Of a stretch of 64,000 bases of DNA, positions 53,190-62,000 are shown in pieces. The notes under the pieces are model-generated. The model did no database searches and had not been told where the DNA came from. It was given only the letters and a program-made list of their open reading frames with translations. Position numbers and translations under genes: made by a program. Numbering within the stretch: position 1 is the first letter of the stretch; each line of letters opens with the position of its first letter. Location: contig NZ_JAGF01000001.1 in NCBI RefSeq assembly GCF_000526515.1, positions 2,666,001 to 2,730,000 on the forward strand, given 5' to 3'. This DNA comes from Cellulomonas sp. KRMCY2. Its GTDB lineage: Bacteria; Actinomycetota; Actinomycetes; Actinomycetales; Cellulomonadaceae.

Positions 53190-54020
53190 GTGGGTGAGCC
53201 TGGTCCGGGCGGTCGTACCGCGGCCGGGCGAGCGTCGGGGCGGGCGCGAGGTCAGCACGCGGGCGCCCTGCTGTTCGCCCGGTACGCCTACCCGCCGAAC
53301 GCGATGGGCTACTGCGGCCCGGATGCCGCCGGTGAGCTCCTGGAGCGCGCTGCGGGCGGGGTCGACGGGGCCGACGACGGCCTGCGATGGCTCGCCCGCG
53401 GCTTCGAGGGCGCCTGGCCCTACCTCGAGCTGATCGCCGCGGCGAACGGGATCCGTGACCCGCTGGACCGCCGGGTCGTGGAGGCGTACTGGATCGGCAA
53501 CGCGCTGCTCGACCGGGTGCCCGCTGCGATGACCGCGGCGTCCCTCGAGCACCGGTTCCGGGACCGCACCGGTGAGCGCTCCTGGGAGCGTCTGGTCGCT
53601 GCCGTGCCGGGTGCGCAACCGCACCACAGCTTCCACGTCTTCGGCGTCTACCCGTGGCTCGGCCTGCTGCGCGCGGGACGTCTCGACGAGCCGCTGCTGG
53701 TCCTGGATCGCTGCCGGATCCGGTGGGGCCAGGTGGTGGCCGTCGTCGAGGACCACGCTGTCGTGCGGTCCAGGCCGCTGGAGTGGGACGGTCGTGTGCT
53801 GCACGAGGGTGAGCCGCGGGACGAGGACGTGGTCGTCGCCCGTGACGGCCACGGGTTGGCCGGTCCTCTTGACCCGGGCGACTGGTGCGCGCTGCACTGG
53901 GACTGGGTCTGCGAACGCCTGGACCGACGACGACTCGTAGCCCTGCAGACCCGCTCGCGACGTCAGCTCGCGGTCGTCAACGCCCTGCCGTTCCCGGCAC
54001 CGGCCGGTGTGCTGGCCTGA
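53190..54020 (+). CDS. DUF6390-like hydrogenase-associated protein
   Basis: 276 aa. The conserved start A-L-L-F-A-R-Y-A-Y-P-P-N-A-M-G-Y-C-G-P, the middle H-H-S-F-H-V-F-G-V-Y-P-W and W-C-A-L-H-W-D-W-V-C form a family I recall as DUF6390, found beside actinobacterial hydrogenase genes. The His/Cys richness could bind metal. The GTG start is 12 bp after the EamA stop; the first 30 residues are Gly/Arg-rich and not conserved-looking. It may be an assembly factor (inference). Confidence 0.7.
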   Translation: MGEPGPGGRTAAGRASGRARGQHAGALLFARYAYPPNAMGYCGPDAAGELLERAAGGVDGADDGLRWLARGFEGAWPYLELIAAANGIRDPLDRRVVEAYWIGNALLDRVPAAMTAASLEHRFRDRTGERSWERLVAAVPGAQPHHSFHVFGVYPWLGLLRAGRLDEPLLVLDRCRIRWGQVVAVVEDHAVVRSRPLEWDGRVLHEGEPRDEDVVVARDGHGLAGPLDPGDWCALHWDWVCERLDRRRLVALQTRSRRQLAVVNALPFPAPAGVLA

Positions 54021-54100
54021 GCCCGTCGTCCTCGGCCTCCACGTGGCCGGCGATCGGGGTGGAATAGGGGAGACCCTCTTGAGGTTCTGAACCGTGGATG

Positions 54101-54114
54101 GTTGAATACTCAAC
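54101..54114. promoter_or_regulatory. MarR-like inverted repeat before LLM oxidoreductase
   Basis: GTTGAATACTCAAC has perfect 5-bp arms around a 4-bp centre, 24 bp before the flavin enzyme's ATG. TTGAnnnnTCAA is a MarR/OhrR-style site. No MarR gene is in the neighbourhood. Confidence 0.55.
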
Positions 54115-54137
54115 AATCCGCGAGGCAGGAGCAGACC

Positions 54138-55289
54138 ATGCAGTTCGGCATCTTCACCGTCGGTGACGTCACCCAGGACCCGACGACCGGCCGGACCCCG
54201 ACCGAGAACGAGCGGATCAAGGCGACCCTGCAGATCGCGCTCAAGGCCGAGGAGGTCGGCCTCGACGTGTTCGCGACCGGTGAGCACCACAACCCGCCGT
54301 TCGTGCCGTCGTCACCGACGACGACCCTCGGCTACATCGCGGCCACGACGTCGAGGATCATCCTGTCGACCGCCACGACCCTGATCACCACCAACGACCC
54401 GGTCAAGATCGCCGAGGACTACGCGACCCTGCAGCACCTCGCCGACGGCCGCGTCGACCTGATGATGGGCCGGGGCAACACCGGACCGGTCTACCCGTGG
54501 TTCGGCGAGGACATCCGCAACGGCATCCCGCTGGCGATCGAGAAGTACGCGCTGCTGCACCGCCTGTGGCGTGAGGACGTGGTCGACTGGCAGGGCAAGT
54601 TCCGCACGCCCCTGCAGTCCTTCACCGCGACCCCGCGCCCGCTCGACGGAGTACCCCCGTTCGTGTGGCACGGGTCGATCCGCAGCCCGGAGATCGCCGA
54701 GCAGGCCGCCTACTACGGCGACGGCTACTTCCACAACACCATCTTCTGGCCGATCGAGCACACCAGGCAGATGGTCGCCCTCTACCGTCGGCGCTTCGAG
54801 CACTACGGCCACGGTGCGGCCGACCAGGCGATCGTGGGCCTCGGTGGCCAGGTCTTCATGCGCAAGAACTCGCAGGACGCCAAGCGCGAGTTCCGCCCGT
54901 ACTTCGACAACGCACCGGTCTACGGCCACGGCCCGACCATGGAGGAGTTCACCGAGCAGACCCCGCTGACCGTCGGCAGCCCGCAGGAGGTCATCGACCG
55001 GTACGCGACCATGCGTGAGCACGTCGGGGACTACCAGCGCCAGCTGTTCCTGATGGACCATGCAGGTCTGCCGCTCACGACGGTCCTCGAGCAGCTCGAG
55101 ATCCTCGGCGGAGAGGTCGTGCCCGCCCTGCGCAAGGAGTTCGCGATCAACCGACCGGCCCATGTGCCCGACGCCCCGACGCACGCCTCCCTGGTGGCCG
55201 CGGTCGGTGGCGGCAAGGACGCGACCGTCTACGCGCCGGCCGACGACGTGACGGGTGCCTCACCCGCCATCCCGGCGGTGACCCGATGA
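54138..55289 (+). CDS. LLM-class flavin-dependent oxidoreductase
   Basis: 383 aa luciferase-like monooxygenase. M-Q-F-G-I-F-T-V-G-D, G-L-D-V-F-A-T-G-E-H-H and R-V-D-L-M-M-G-R-G-N-T fit the CE1758 family. It uses reduced FMN to oxidise an unknown substrate. CAGGAG is six bases before ATG 54138. It overlaps the reductase gene by 4 nt, which supplies FMNH2. A MarR-like repeat marks its promoter. Confidence 0.92.
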   Translation: MQFGIFTVGDVTQDPTTGRTPTENERIKATLQIALKAEEVGLDVFATGEHHNPPFVPSSPTTTLGYIAATTSRIILSTATTLITTNDPVKIAEDYATLQHLADGRVDLMMGRGNTGPVYPWFGEDIRNGIPLAIEKYALLHRLWREDVVDWQGKFRTPLQSFTATPRPLDGVPPFVWHGSIRSPEIAEQAAYYGDGYFHNTIFWPIEHTRQMVALYRRRFEHYGHGAADQAIVGLGGQVFMRKNSQDAKREFRPYFDNAPVYGHGPTMEEFTEQTPLTVGSPQEVIDRYATMREHVGDYQRQLFLMDHAGLPLTTVLEQLEILGGEVVPALRKEFAINRPAHVPDAPTHASLVAAVGGGKDATVYAPADDVTGASPAIPAVTR

Positions 55290-56044
55290 GCGGCCGGACC
55301 GACAGCCCGACGAGCGGTCCCGCGGGCTCGGCGGCCGACACACCCGCGGGCTCGGCGGCCAACACGCCCGCCGCCTCGGCAGTCGACACGCCCGCGGGCA
55401 CGCCCGCCGGGCTGCGCAGGATCGCCGTCGTCTCCGGTGGCCTGCGCGAGCCGTCGTCCAGCCGGCTGCTCGCCGATCGGCTCGCCGAGGCCACCGCGCG
55501 GAACCTGCGCGGTCGCGGCCTCACCGTCGAGGTGCAGGTCGTGGAGGTGCGGGAGCGCGCTCACGACCTCACGAACATGCTGCTCACCGGGTTCGCGCCG
55601 CCCGCGCTGGCCGCCGCGCTGGACACGGTCACCCGAGCCGACGGCGTGATCGCGGTGACCCCGATCTTCTCGGGCTCCTACACCGGGCAGTTCAAGAACT
55701 TCTTCGACGTGCTCGGCCAGGATGCCCTCGACGGCATGCCGGTGCTGATCGGCGCCACGGCCGGCACCGCACGGCACTCCCTCGCGCTCGAGCACGCCCT
55801 GCGTCCGCTGTTCGCCTACCTGCGCTCCGTCGTCGTGCCGACGGCGGTCTTCGCGGCGACCGAGGACTTCGGCCAGGTCACGGGCTCGACGACCGACGAC
55901 ACCACACCGCTGGCCGTGCGCGTGGAGCGTGCTGCCCGGGAGCTCGCCGCCCTCGTGGCCACGCGGCAGCCCCGCGGCCCGGGTGGCCCGGCCGACCCGT
56001 TCGCGCTCACCACGAGCTTCGAGGACCTGCTCGCCGGGCTCTGA
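55286..56044 (+). CDS. FMN reductase (CE1759-like)
   Basis: 252 aa. The flavodoxin-like fold starts at about residue 42 (I-A-V-V-S-G-G-L-R-E-P-S-S-S-R); P-I-F-S-G-S-Y-T-G and G-A-T-A-G-T-A-R-H are FMN-binding loops. It would reduce FMN for the monooxygenase with which it overlaps by 4 nt. Residues 12-40 are a low-complexity Ala/Asp/Thr/Pro repeat encoded by three 24-bp units, unusual for the family. Confidence 0.9.
   Translation: MSGRTDSPTSGPAGSAADTPAGSAANTPAASAVDTPAGTPAGLRRIAVVSGGLREPSSSRLLADRLAEATARNLRGRGLTVEVQVVEVRERAHDLTNMLLTGFAPPALAAALDTVTRADGVIAVTPIFSGSYTGQFKNFFDVLGQDALDGMPVLIGATAGTARHSLALEHALRPLFAYLRSVVVPTAVFAATEDFGQVTGSTTDDTTPLAVRVERAARELAALVATRQPRGPGGPADPFALTTSFEDLLAGL
55321..55392. 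repeat. three 24-bp tandem repeats in FMN reductase gene
   Basis: 55321-55344, 55345-55368 and 55369-55392 are near-identical units ending GACACACC/AACACGCC/GACACGCC; a partial fourth follows. They encode repeats of A-D-T-P-A-G-S-A. Confidence 0.85.
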
Positions 56045-56049
56045 GCCGG

Positions 56050-56304
56050 TCAGCTGAGGACCTCGTACCGGGCCTCGACGCCCACCTCCGCAGCCGACAG
56101 GTTGCGGATCGTGACCCAGTAGGTCAAGGCGGTGGCGGACGCCTGCTGCACCGCCACGTCCCACTCCACCTGGGCCGCGCCGGGACCCGGCGTCGTCGGG
56201 ACGACCGTCCACACCACGTGCCATGCGGGCGGCCAGGAGTGGGTGAACCACCGCCGGGTCGTGCCGGCCGGGACCGTACCGGTGAACTGTGTGCCCACGC
56301 GCAT
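56050..56304 (-). CDS. small protein, free copy of M64-peptidase C-terminal domain
   Basis: 84 aa. It aligns over its whole length with the last 86 residues of the adjacent M64 protein: V-G-T-Q-F-T-G-T and R-W-F-T-H-S-W-P-P-A-W-H-V-V-W against V-G-A-Q-F-T-G-T and R-W-F-T-Y-D-W-P-A-C-W-H-V-I-W; both end L-T-Y-W-V near a Asn-Leu-Ser/Thr-Ala-Ala and ARY/GRY. It is probably a small beta-sandwich. GAGGAGG precedes the ATG. As the last gene of the block it may compete with, cap or accompany the peptidase. Function unknown. Confidence 0.8.
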   Translation of the reverse strand: MRVGTQFTGTVPAGTTRRWFTHSWPPAWHVVWTVVPTTPGPGAAQVEWDVAVQQASATALTYWVTIRNLSAAEVGVEARYEVLS

Positions 56305-56321
56305 GTCGACCTCCTCGCTGC

Positions 56322-57449
56322 CTAGACCTTCGCGACGATCGCGTACCGACCCTCGAGCTCCAGAGGAGCCGCGGTCAGGTTCGTGGCCGAGACCCAGTAC
56401 GTGAGGCGCTCGCGACTGGACCGCTCGACCTGGACGTTGAACGTCAGCGACTCACCTGGTGTCACCGGGCTGCGCGGGACGACGCTCCAGATGACGTGCC
56501 AGCAGGCCGGCCAGTCGTAGGTGAACCAGCGCGTCGTGCCACCGGCAGCGAGCGTCCCGGTGAACTGTGCGCCGACCTGCGGGCCCGAGAACGCCGGCAG
56601 GAACGGGGCCAGCCGACGCCGGATCGCGTCCTGGCAGACCACGCAGAACTCCTGTCCGAGGTGCCGCATCCGGCAGTCGAACTCCGGGTGGTAGAGCCCG
56701 CAGTGTGCTCGCACGCCGCCTTCGAACAGGCCGACCGTGCCGGCCGGGACGGGACTGGCGGCGGCGTTCTCGGTCGTGCAGTCGGGGTTGGGCTGGGTCG
56801 GCAGTGCGGTGGCTGCCGCGATCCGGGCCGCCCACTTCGTCGTCGCGCGGTCGGTGATGCTCGTGACGTTCGGCTCCGGTGGCTCGCCGCCGGGCCAGGC
56901 ATTGATCACGTCGCCGTACTCGTCCTGCAGGTTGAACGCCGCGTGCCCGAGCTCGTGCACGCCGATCTCGTTCGCTGCCGGCGCCCTGGAGAACCAGGCC
57001 ACCGCACCTCCCGCGCCGCCGTACCGGGTGCTGTTGACGATGACGACCGTGCCGTCGACCTCGGGCACCTGGGCGGTCGCGGTCGCGACCGCGAGCGCGT
57101 CGGAGCCGGCGAGCAGCCGGCTGGTGCCCGCGACGCAGAAGGTCGCGTCGAAGAACGTCCGTGCGACGGCGCCGCTCCCGGCCCCGCCGTCCGCGCAGGC
57201 GGCCGGCTCGTCGGCGCCGCTGTCGGTCGACGACACATCGACCCGGTAGACGTTGATCGCGCACCACATCGCGGCGAAGGGGGCGGTCGTGAAGAGCTTG
57301 GTCACGAACGCGTCCGCGTCGGCGTGGAAGGTCGCCAGCTCAGTGGCCCGGTAGCCCTCCGCGAGGATCACCAGGGTCCACCGGGCGGCATCCGGGCCGT
57401 GGTCGACGACCTTGGTCGTGGTGACCACCGCGCCGTCAGCCGCGCCCAT
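56322..57449 (-). CDS. M64-family metallopeptidase
   Basis: 375 aa. The zinc motif H-E-L-G-H is at residues 165-169, followed by A-A-F-N-L-Q-D-E-Y-G-D, as in the M64 (IgA peptidase-like) family. A Cys-rich stretch (C-G-L-Y-H-P-E-F-D-C-R-M-R, F-C-V-V-C) about 245-270 is also typical. Residues about 290-375 are the domain repeated in the next gene. There is no signal peptide, so it is cytoplasmic or delivered by a special route. The ATG is at 57449 after GAGGAGG. It overlaps the preceding gene by 14 nt. Confidence 0.88.
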   Translation of the reverse strand: MGAADGAVVTTTKVVDHGPDAARWTLVILAEGYRATELATFHADADAFVTKLFTTAPFAAMWCAINVYRVDVSSTDSGADEPAACADGGAGSGAVARTFFDATFCVAGTSRLLAGSDALAVATATAQVPEVDGTVVIVNSTRYGGAGGAVAWFSRAPAANEIGVHELGHAAFNLQDEYGDVINAWPGGEPPEPNVTSITDRATTKWAARIAAATALPTQPNPDCTTENAAASPVPAGTVGLFEGGVRAHCGLYHPEFDCRMRHLGQEFCVVCQDAIRRRLAPFLPAFSGPQVGAQFTGTLAAGGTTRWFTYDWPACWHVIWSVVPRSPVTPGESLTFNVQVERSSRERLTYWVSATNLTAAPLELEGRYAIVAKV

Positions 57450-57981
57450 CGTCGTCCCCCTCCTCGCGCAGCGGGGCGACCAGCAACGTGCGCGGCTCGG
57501 GCGGTGGCTTCGCTCCCTTGCGCCCCTTGGCGGCCCCGGGCCGGGCCGCGGTCCGCGCGGCGCCACCGGGCGCAGGAGCCCGTCGTGCCGGACCGTGCAG
57601 GGCGATCGACCGCCCGTCCGCGAGGTCGGGGACGACGGCCTGGAACACCCCGCGTACCTGCGGTGCCGTCACGTGGTGCGGCAGCTCGGCCGGGTCGGGC
57701 GAGAAGACCTCGTAGTGCGTCTGGACGGGCTCGTGCAGCACCTGGCGGTAGACGGAGCCGTCGGCCTCGTCACGCAGCTCGAGCCAGAACCCGTCCTGGC
57801 CGCGGTCCAGCAGCTCGGCATCGTCGACGGGCGCGAGCATCGCCACCCGCTGACGCGCGACCAGACGGACCTCCTCGCCCTCGTACTCGAAGGTCAGCCG
57901 CCAGGCGTACGGGGTCGACGGCGCGTCCGGCACGCTGTCCGGGAGATCGGGCGGTGGGCCGGCGTCGTTGTCGTCGCTCAT
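57436..57981 (-). CDS. conserved-looking protein of unknown function
   Basis: 181 aa. A central part (about residues 25-130: W-R-L-T-F-E-Y-E-G-E-E-V-R-L-V, then V-H-E-P-V-Q-T-H-Y-E-V-F-S-P-D) reads like a beta-strand-rich domain; the C-terminus is basic and Pro-rich (K-G-R-K-G-A-K-P-P-P-E-P). Start ATG 57981 lies 14 bp after the upstream gene. I recognise no family. Its stop overlaps the M64 start, so the two are coupled; a partner or inhibitor of the peptidase is possible (inference). Confidence 0.72.
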   Translation of the reverse strand: MSDDNDAGPPPDLPDSVPDAPSTPYAWRLTFEYEGEEVRLVARQRVAMLAPVDDAELLDRGQDGFWLELRDEADGSVYRQVLHEPVQTHYEVFSPDPAELPHHVTAPQVRGVFQAVVPDLADGRSIALHGPARRAPAPGGAARTAARPGAAKGRKGAKPPPEPRTLLVAPLREEGDDDGRG

Positions 57982-57995
57982 GTGTCCCCCTGGTC

Positions 57996-58970
57996 TCAGG
58001 CCGGCGCCACGAACGCCGTGCCGTCCCACACCCAGTCGAGCCGCTCGCGGACGCTCGAGGCCGCGATCACGCCTGCGCTGTGCAGCAGCCGGAGCTCGTC
58101 ACCGACGGTGCTCACGCCCGCGACCAGGCTGGTCACGTTGGTCCAGTGCGCCCAGCTGCCCGGCTGGCCGAGCGAGGTCGGCGCGGCCAACGGCGTCGCC
58201 TGGTACCACCCGGCGGCGTTGAGCACGGGCCCCAACGGCGCGAAGGCGTCGGTGACGGTGCTCTGCGTGCACGCCGTCGCGTCGCAGGTCCACATCGACC
58301 ACGCCGCCGAGGTGATCGTGGCCGCAGCGGGTGCGGTGGCGTCCAGCTGCCGGGTCACCACGACCTGAGGTCCGGCGCCGCCCTCCTGGCCGACGGCCAG
58401 CGGGTCGGTGGTCGGGTCGACGAGGGCGGCGCCCGGGACGAGGTCGAGCGATCGCCCCAGGTACGGCAGCAGGTCCGTCGGCCCCGGCACGCCGAGCACG
58501 ACCGGCGGCAGCGGACGGTTGGTCGCGAGCACCGGGAGCGTGGTCCCGGCCGCGTGCAACGCCGCCAGCGCCGCGGTGAACGACGGCGCGAAGTCGCTGC
58601 GCACCGTGAGCTGGACCGGGGTCGCGGTCTGGGCCGGCCCGGGCGGGCGGTCGTTGGGCTGCGTGACGTAGTAGAGCGGTGGCAGTGTCGGGTCGAAGCC
58701 GGGGGCCGGGTTGGGGCCGGCCACGCCGAGGGTGGCCGCGAGCACCTGAGCGGTCAGGATCGGGTCGTCCTTGACCAGGTTGAGATACCCGCCCACCTCG
58801 GTGATGTTGAGCGGCGGCGGCACCCTCGCCGGGAACAGGTCCCCGGCGAGGGCGAGCCGACGCAGGATCAGCTGCTGCGCCTCGAGCATGTCCGGCGCGA
58901 TCGCCGACTCGAGGATCTTGGTCAACGCATCGAGCGCGCGGTCCTCCGCTGTGCTGGGCGTCTCGGTCAT
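57996..58970 (-). CDS. protein of unknown function in M64 block
   Basis: 324 aa. The first 50 residues are helical and acidic (A-L-D-A-L-T-K-I-L-E-S-A-I); the rest is Pro/Gly/Thr-rich with two Cys (C-D-A-T-A-C) and repeated W-x-W patterns (S-A-A-W-S-M-W-T, L-D-W-V-W-D). Start ATG 58970 follows AAGGAG. The gene lies 43 bp after the giant gene and 14 bp before the next, so it is operonic. No family recognised. Confidence 0.75.
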   Translation of the reverse strand: MTETPSTAEDRALDALTKILESAIAPDMLEAQQLILRRLALAGDLFPARVPPPLNITEVGGYLNLVKDDPILTAQVLAATLGVAGPNPAPGFDPTLPPLYYVTQPNDRPPGPAQTATPVQLTVRSDFAPSFTAALAALHAAGTTLPVLATNRPLPPVVLGVPGPTDLLPYLGRSLDLVPGAALVDPTTDPLAVGQEGGAGPQVVVTRQLDATAPAAATITSAAWSMWTCDATACTQSTVTDAFAPLGPVLNAAGWYQATPLAAPTSLGQPGSWAHWTNVTSLVAGVSTVGDELRLLHSAGVIAASSVRERLDWVWDGTAFVAPA

Positions 58971-59013
58971 CGTGGGCTCCTTCTGGGCTGGACGCGGGCG
59001 GGAACGGGCGAGG

Positions 59014-62000
59014 TCACGGAGATGGTGCGCTGCCGCCGTCGACAGCACCGCCCGTACCGGTGCCGCCAGTGCCGCCGGTGCCGGCGGTGCCGCCGGTGCC
59101 GCCGGTACCGCCGGATCCGGTCCCGCCACCACCGCCGGTGCCTGTGCCGCCGGTGCCCGTGCCGCCGGTCCCTGTGCCGCCGGAGCCCGAGCCGGTACCC
59201 GGCGTCGTGCCGTTCTTTGCGTTGATCGCACCCGGCAGCGCCGTCATGGCGGCCTTCGCCAGCCCGCTGGCCTCGGCGATCGTCTTGTTGAGCGTCTCGG
59301 CTGTCGTCTCGGTCTGGACCTTCGCCTGGGCACCCAGCTGGGTGATCCCGGTCAGGTCCGTCGGCAGGTTGGTGGCCGGCTGGCTCGCGATCAGGGCGGC
59401 GGCGAGGTCCGTCGGGCTCATCGCCGTCGGGCCCTGGTTGATGGTGATCATCGGACTCGACTCGAGCGTCGCCGGGGCCTGGGCGCCTCCGGAGCCGACG
59501 AGCTGGTTGCCGCCGGAGAGCAGGGCGGTGAGGTCACCGGGTTCGGCCGCGGTGTCGGCGGGGGAGTCCTGCCAGTTCCAGAACCGGGTCAGGTCGATCT
59601 TCTCGCTGGAGTTGCACGACCCGAGCACGGCCTCACCGAGGACCCCGCGCGCGGGCAGCGTGAGCGCCGACTGCGCCGGGAGGTAGGCCTGGCGGTGGAA
59701 CTTGAGCAGGGCCTCCTGGATGTCCCGAGACGTGTACCCGACGTCGTCGGCGAGCGGCGCGGGGATGAAGAACGGCATCACGGCGCAGTTGCCGAAGTAC
59801 GCGAGCACCTGGTTGGCGACGCAGTTGAGCAGCGGCACCTCGTCCGTCGGGTCCGAGATGCCCCCGGACGGGACGCCGATCGTGAACTGCTCGAGCATGA
59901 TCGCCCGCTCCTCCGGCGTCAGGGACTGCCACACCGCCTTGGAGTACTCGACGGTGTTCTGCACCACGTGCTGGAGCAGCTCCTCGATCCGCAGCAGGTC
60001 GGCGAACGCGACCACCGGCGGCAGCCGCTTGGCGGCGACCGGCATCACGACCGGCATCCGATCGGTGCTGCCCGGGCCGTTGTAGGTCTCGATGAGCTCG
60101 AGGTCCGCGCTGCCGCCGGTTCCGAAGATCTTGGCATCGGGGTCGAGGACCAGCGGACCGGACAGCTCACGCTCGAGCTCGTCGGCGCCCATCGTCACGT
60201 CGAGCGACGCCGTGTTGCGCAGGTAGGCCAGCAGGTCGGTGAAGTCGAGGCTCGACGGCAGGCTGAGCCGGTAGGAGAACGCCCGGAACGCCCGGGAGTA
60301 CTCGAAGCGGCCGAGGCTGCTGCGTGGCAGGTGGCTCGGCAGGACGAGGGCACCGGCGCGGGTCTCGAACGTCTCCGACCGGCGGGTCCGCAGCACCTGG
60401 AGCAGACCGGCACGAGTTTCCGAACCGGTCGCGATCGCGGGGCTGGCACCGGTGAGCCGCACCGGCCCGACCCGTGCGCCGGTGGTCGAGACAGCCGTGA
60501 CGTAGACGTCCTCGAACGGCAGGAACGTCCCCCTGATCGACACGTTGACGACGTCCTCGGCGCTGCCGGACGAGCTCTCCACGAGCATCGTTGGGTTCCC
60601 GGCGAACGCCTTGAGGACGTTCAGGCCGTGTCGCAGCGTCGGCCGACGGCGGACCCGGCTCTCGATGACGTCGGCGTGCTTGAGCAGCTGGCCGTACCGG
60701 AAGAGCAGGAAATCGCGGCTGTAGGAGCCGGTCGGCAGGGTCCTGGTCACGGCGCTCGGGATGAACTGGATGACCTCGAGCGGGACGAAGCAGACGAGCT
60801 GCACGTCGTCGACCGAGCTGGTCACCCCGAAGTGCCGCAGCACCTGCCAGTACTGCATGGTCAGGGCGTGGTTGTGGTTGTGGTTCGTGATGACCTTGGT
60901 CACGACCTCGCGGCGCTCCGAGGAGGAGGCGAGCCGCACGCTCGTCCGGGAGGACTGCCGGCGTGCTGCGGCCTGCCGGGCCAGGCTCGAGTGGAAGTCC
61001 TGGGCAGCATTCGAGACGTAGTCCCGGCTGGCGTTCTGCCAGCTCGACGTCGAGCCGGTGGTCGTCGAGTCCGCATAACCGCCGCCGACCCCGAGGCCCG
61101 CGACGACCGGGCCGACGATGCCGCCGATGCCGAGCCCGCCGCCGAAGGATCCGGACTCGGTGTTGACCTTCATCGTGCTTCCGCCGGATGCCGCCTCGTC
61201 GAAGGCGCTGGAGAACACGGCGGTCGTCGAGGAGTCGGCGTTCTCGTTGTACGTCTGGAACTCGCTCGCGGTCATCGACTCCTGCTCGCGGACGCTCAGC
61301 GTCTCGCGCTCGTCGGACAGGGCGATCCGTTGCTGCTCGCCCGGTGCCAGCGGGAGGGAGTACACGAGGTCGCCGAGGGAAAGGCCCTGGGGGATCCACA
61401 GCTGATGCATCTTGACGATGTAGCCGAGCCCGAGCGTTGCGGCCTTCGGCACGGCGCGCGGGTTGCGCTCGACCAGCTCGAGGAACTGCGAGACATCGAT
61501 CGGTGCCTCGATCGGCACGCGCTCGACGATCTCCCAGGAGCCGAGCTTGCCGAGCTGCTCGATCAGGGCGCCGGACTCGATGTACCGGCCCTGGTCGGCG
61601 AATGTGGTCGAGAGCGTGTAGGACGAGCGGCCCTGGGTCACCCGGGTGCCCAGGCGTTTGCTGCTGAGGTGCGGTGCCACGAGTCGCACCAGCATCGAGT
61701 AGCGGAACGTGTCGATCGCCCCGGAGTTGGAGCGGAACGACTTGGCGCACTCGCCCTCGCCGAGGGTCAGCGCCGGTGCGGACTGCGCGAACTCCGCCGG
61801 GTGGTCGGACACGTCGTCCTCGCTGGTGGGCAGCACGACGTCGTGCAGCTCTGCCAGCACGCTGCGGGGCAGCGGCTCGACCTGCAGGTCGAGCGGCAGC
61901 ACCCCGAGGGTGCCGGTGCCCGCGATCAGGTCGAGGCGGCGCAGTCCGACCTCGACGACCCGGTTCGACCCCGTCACGAGCAGGATCAGGCCGGCGTCCG

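Noticed and set aside
59046-59205. Regularly spaced GCCGGT repeats resembling a CRISPR or satellite array
   Set aside because: They lie in frame at the 3' end of the giant gene and encode a Gly/Thr tail; there are no unique spacers.
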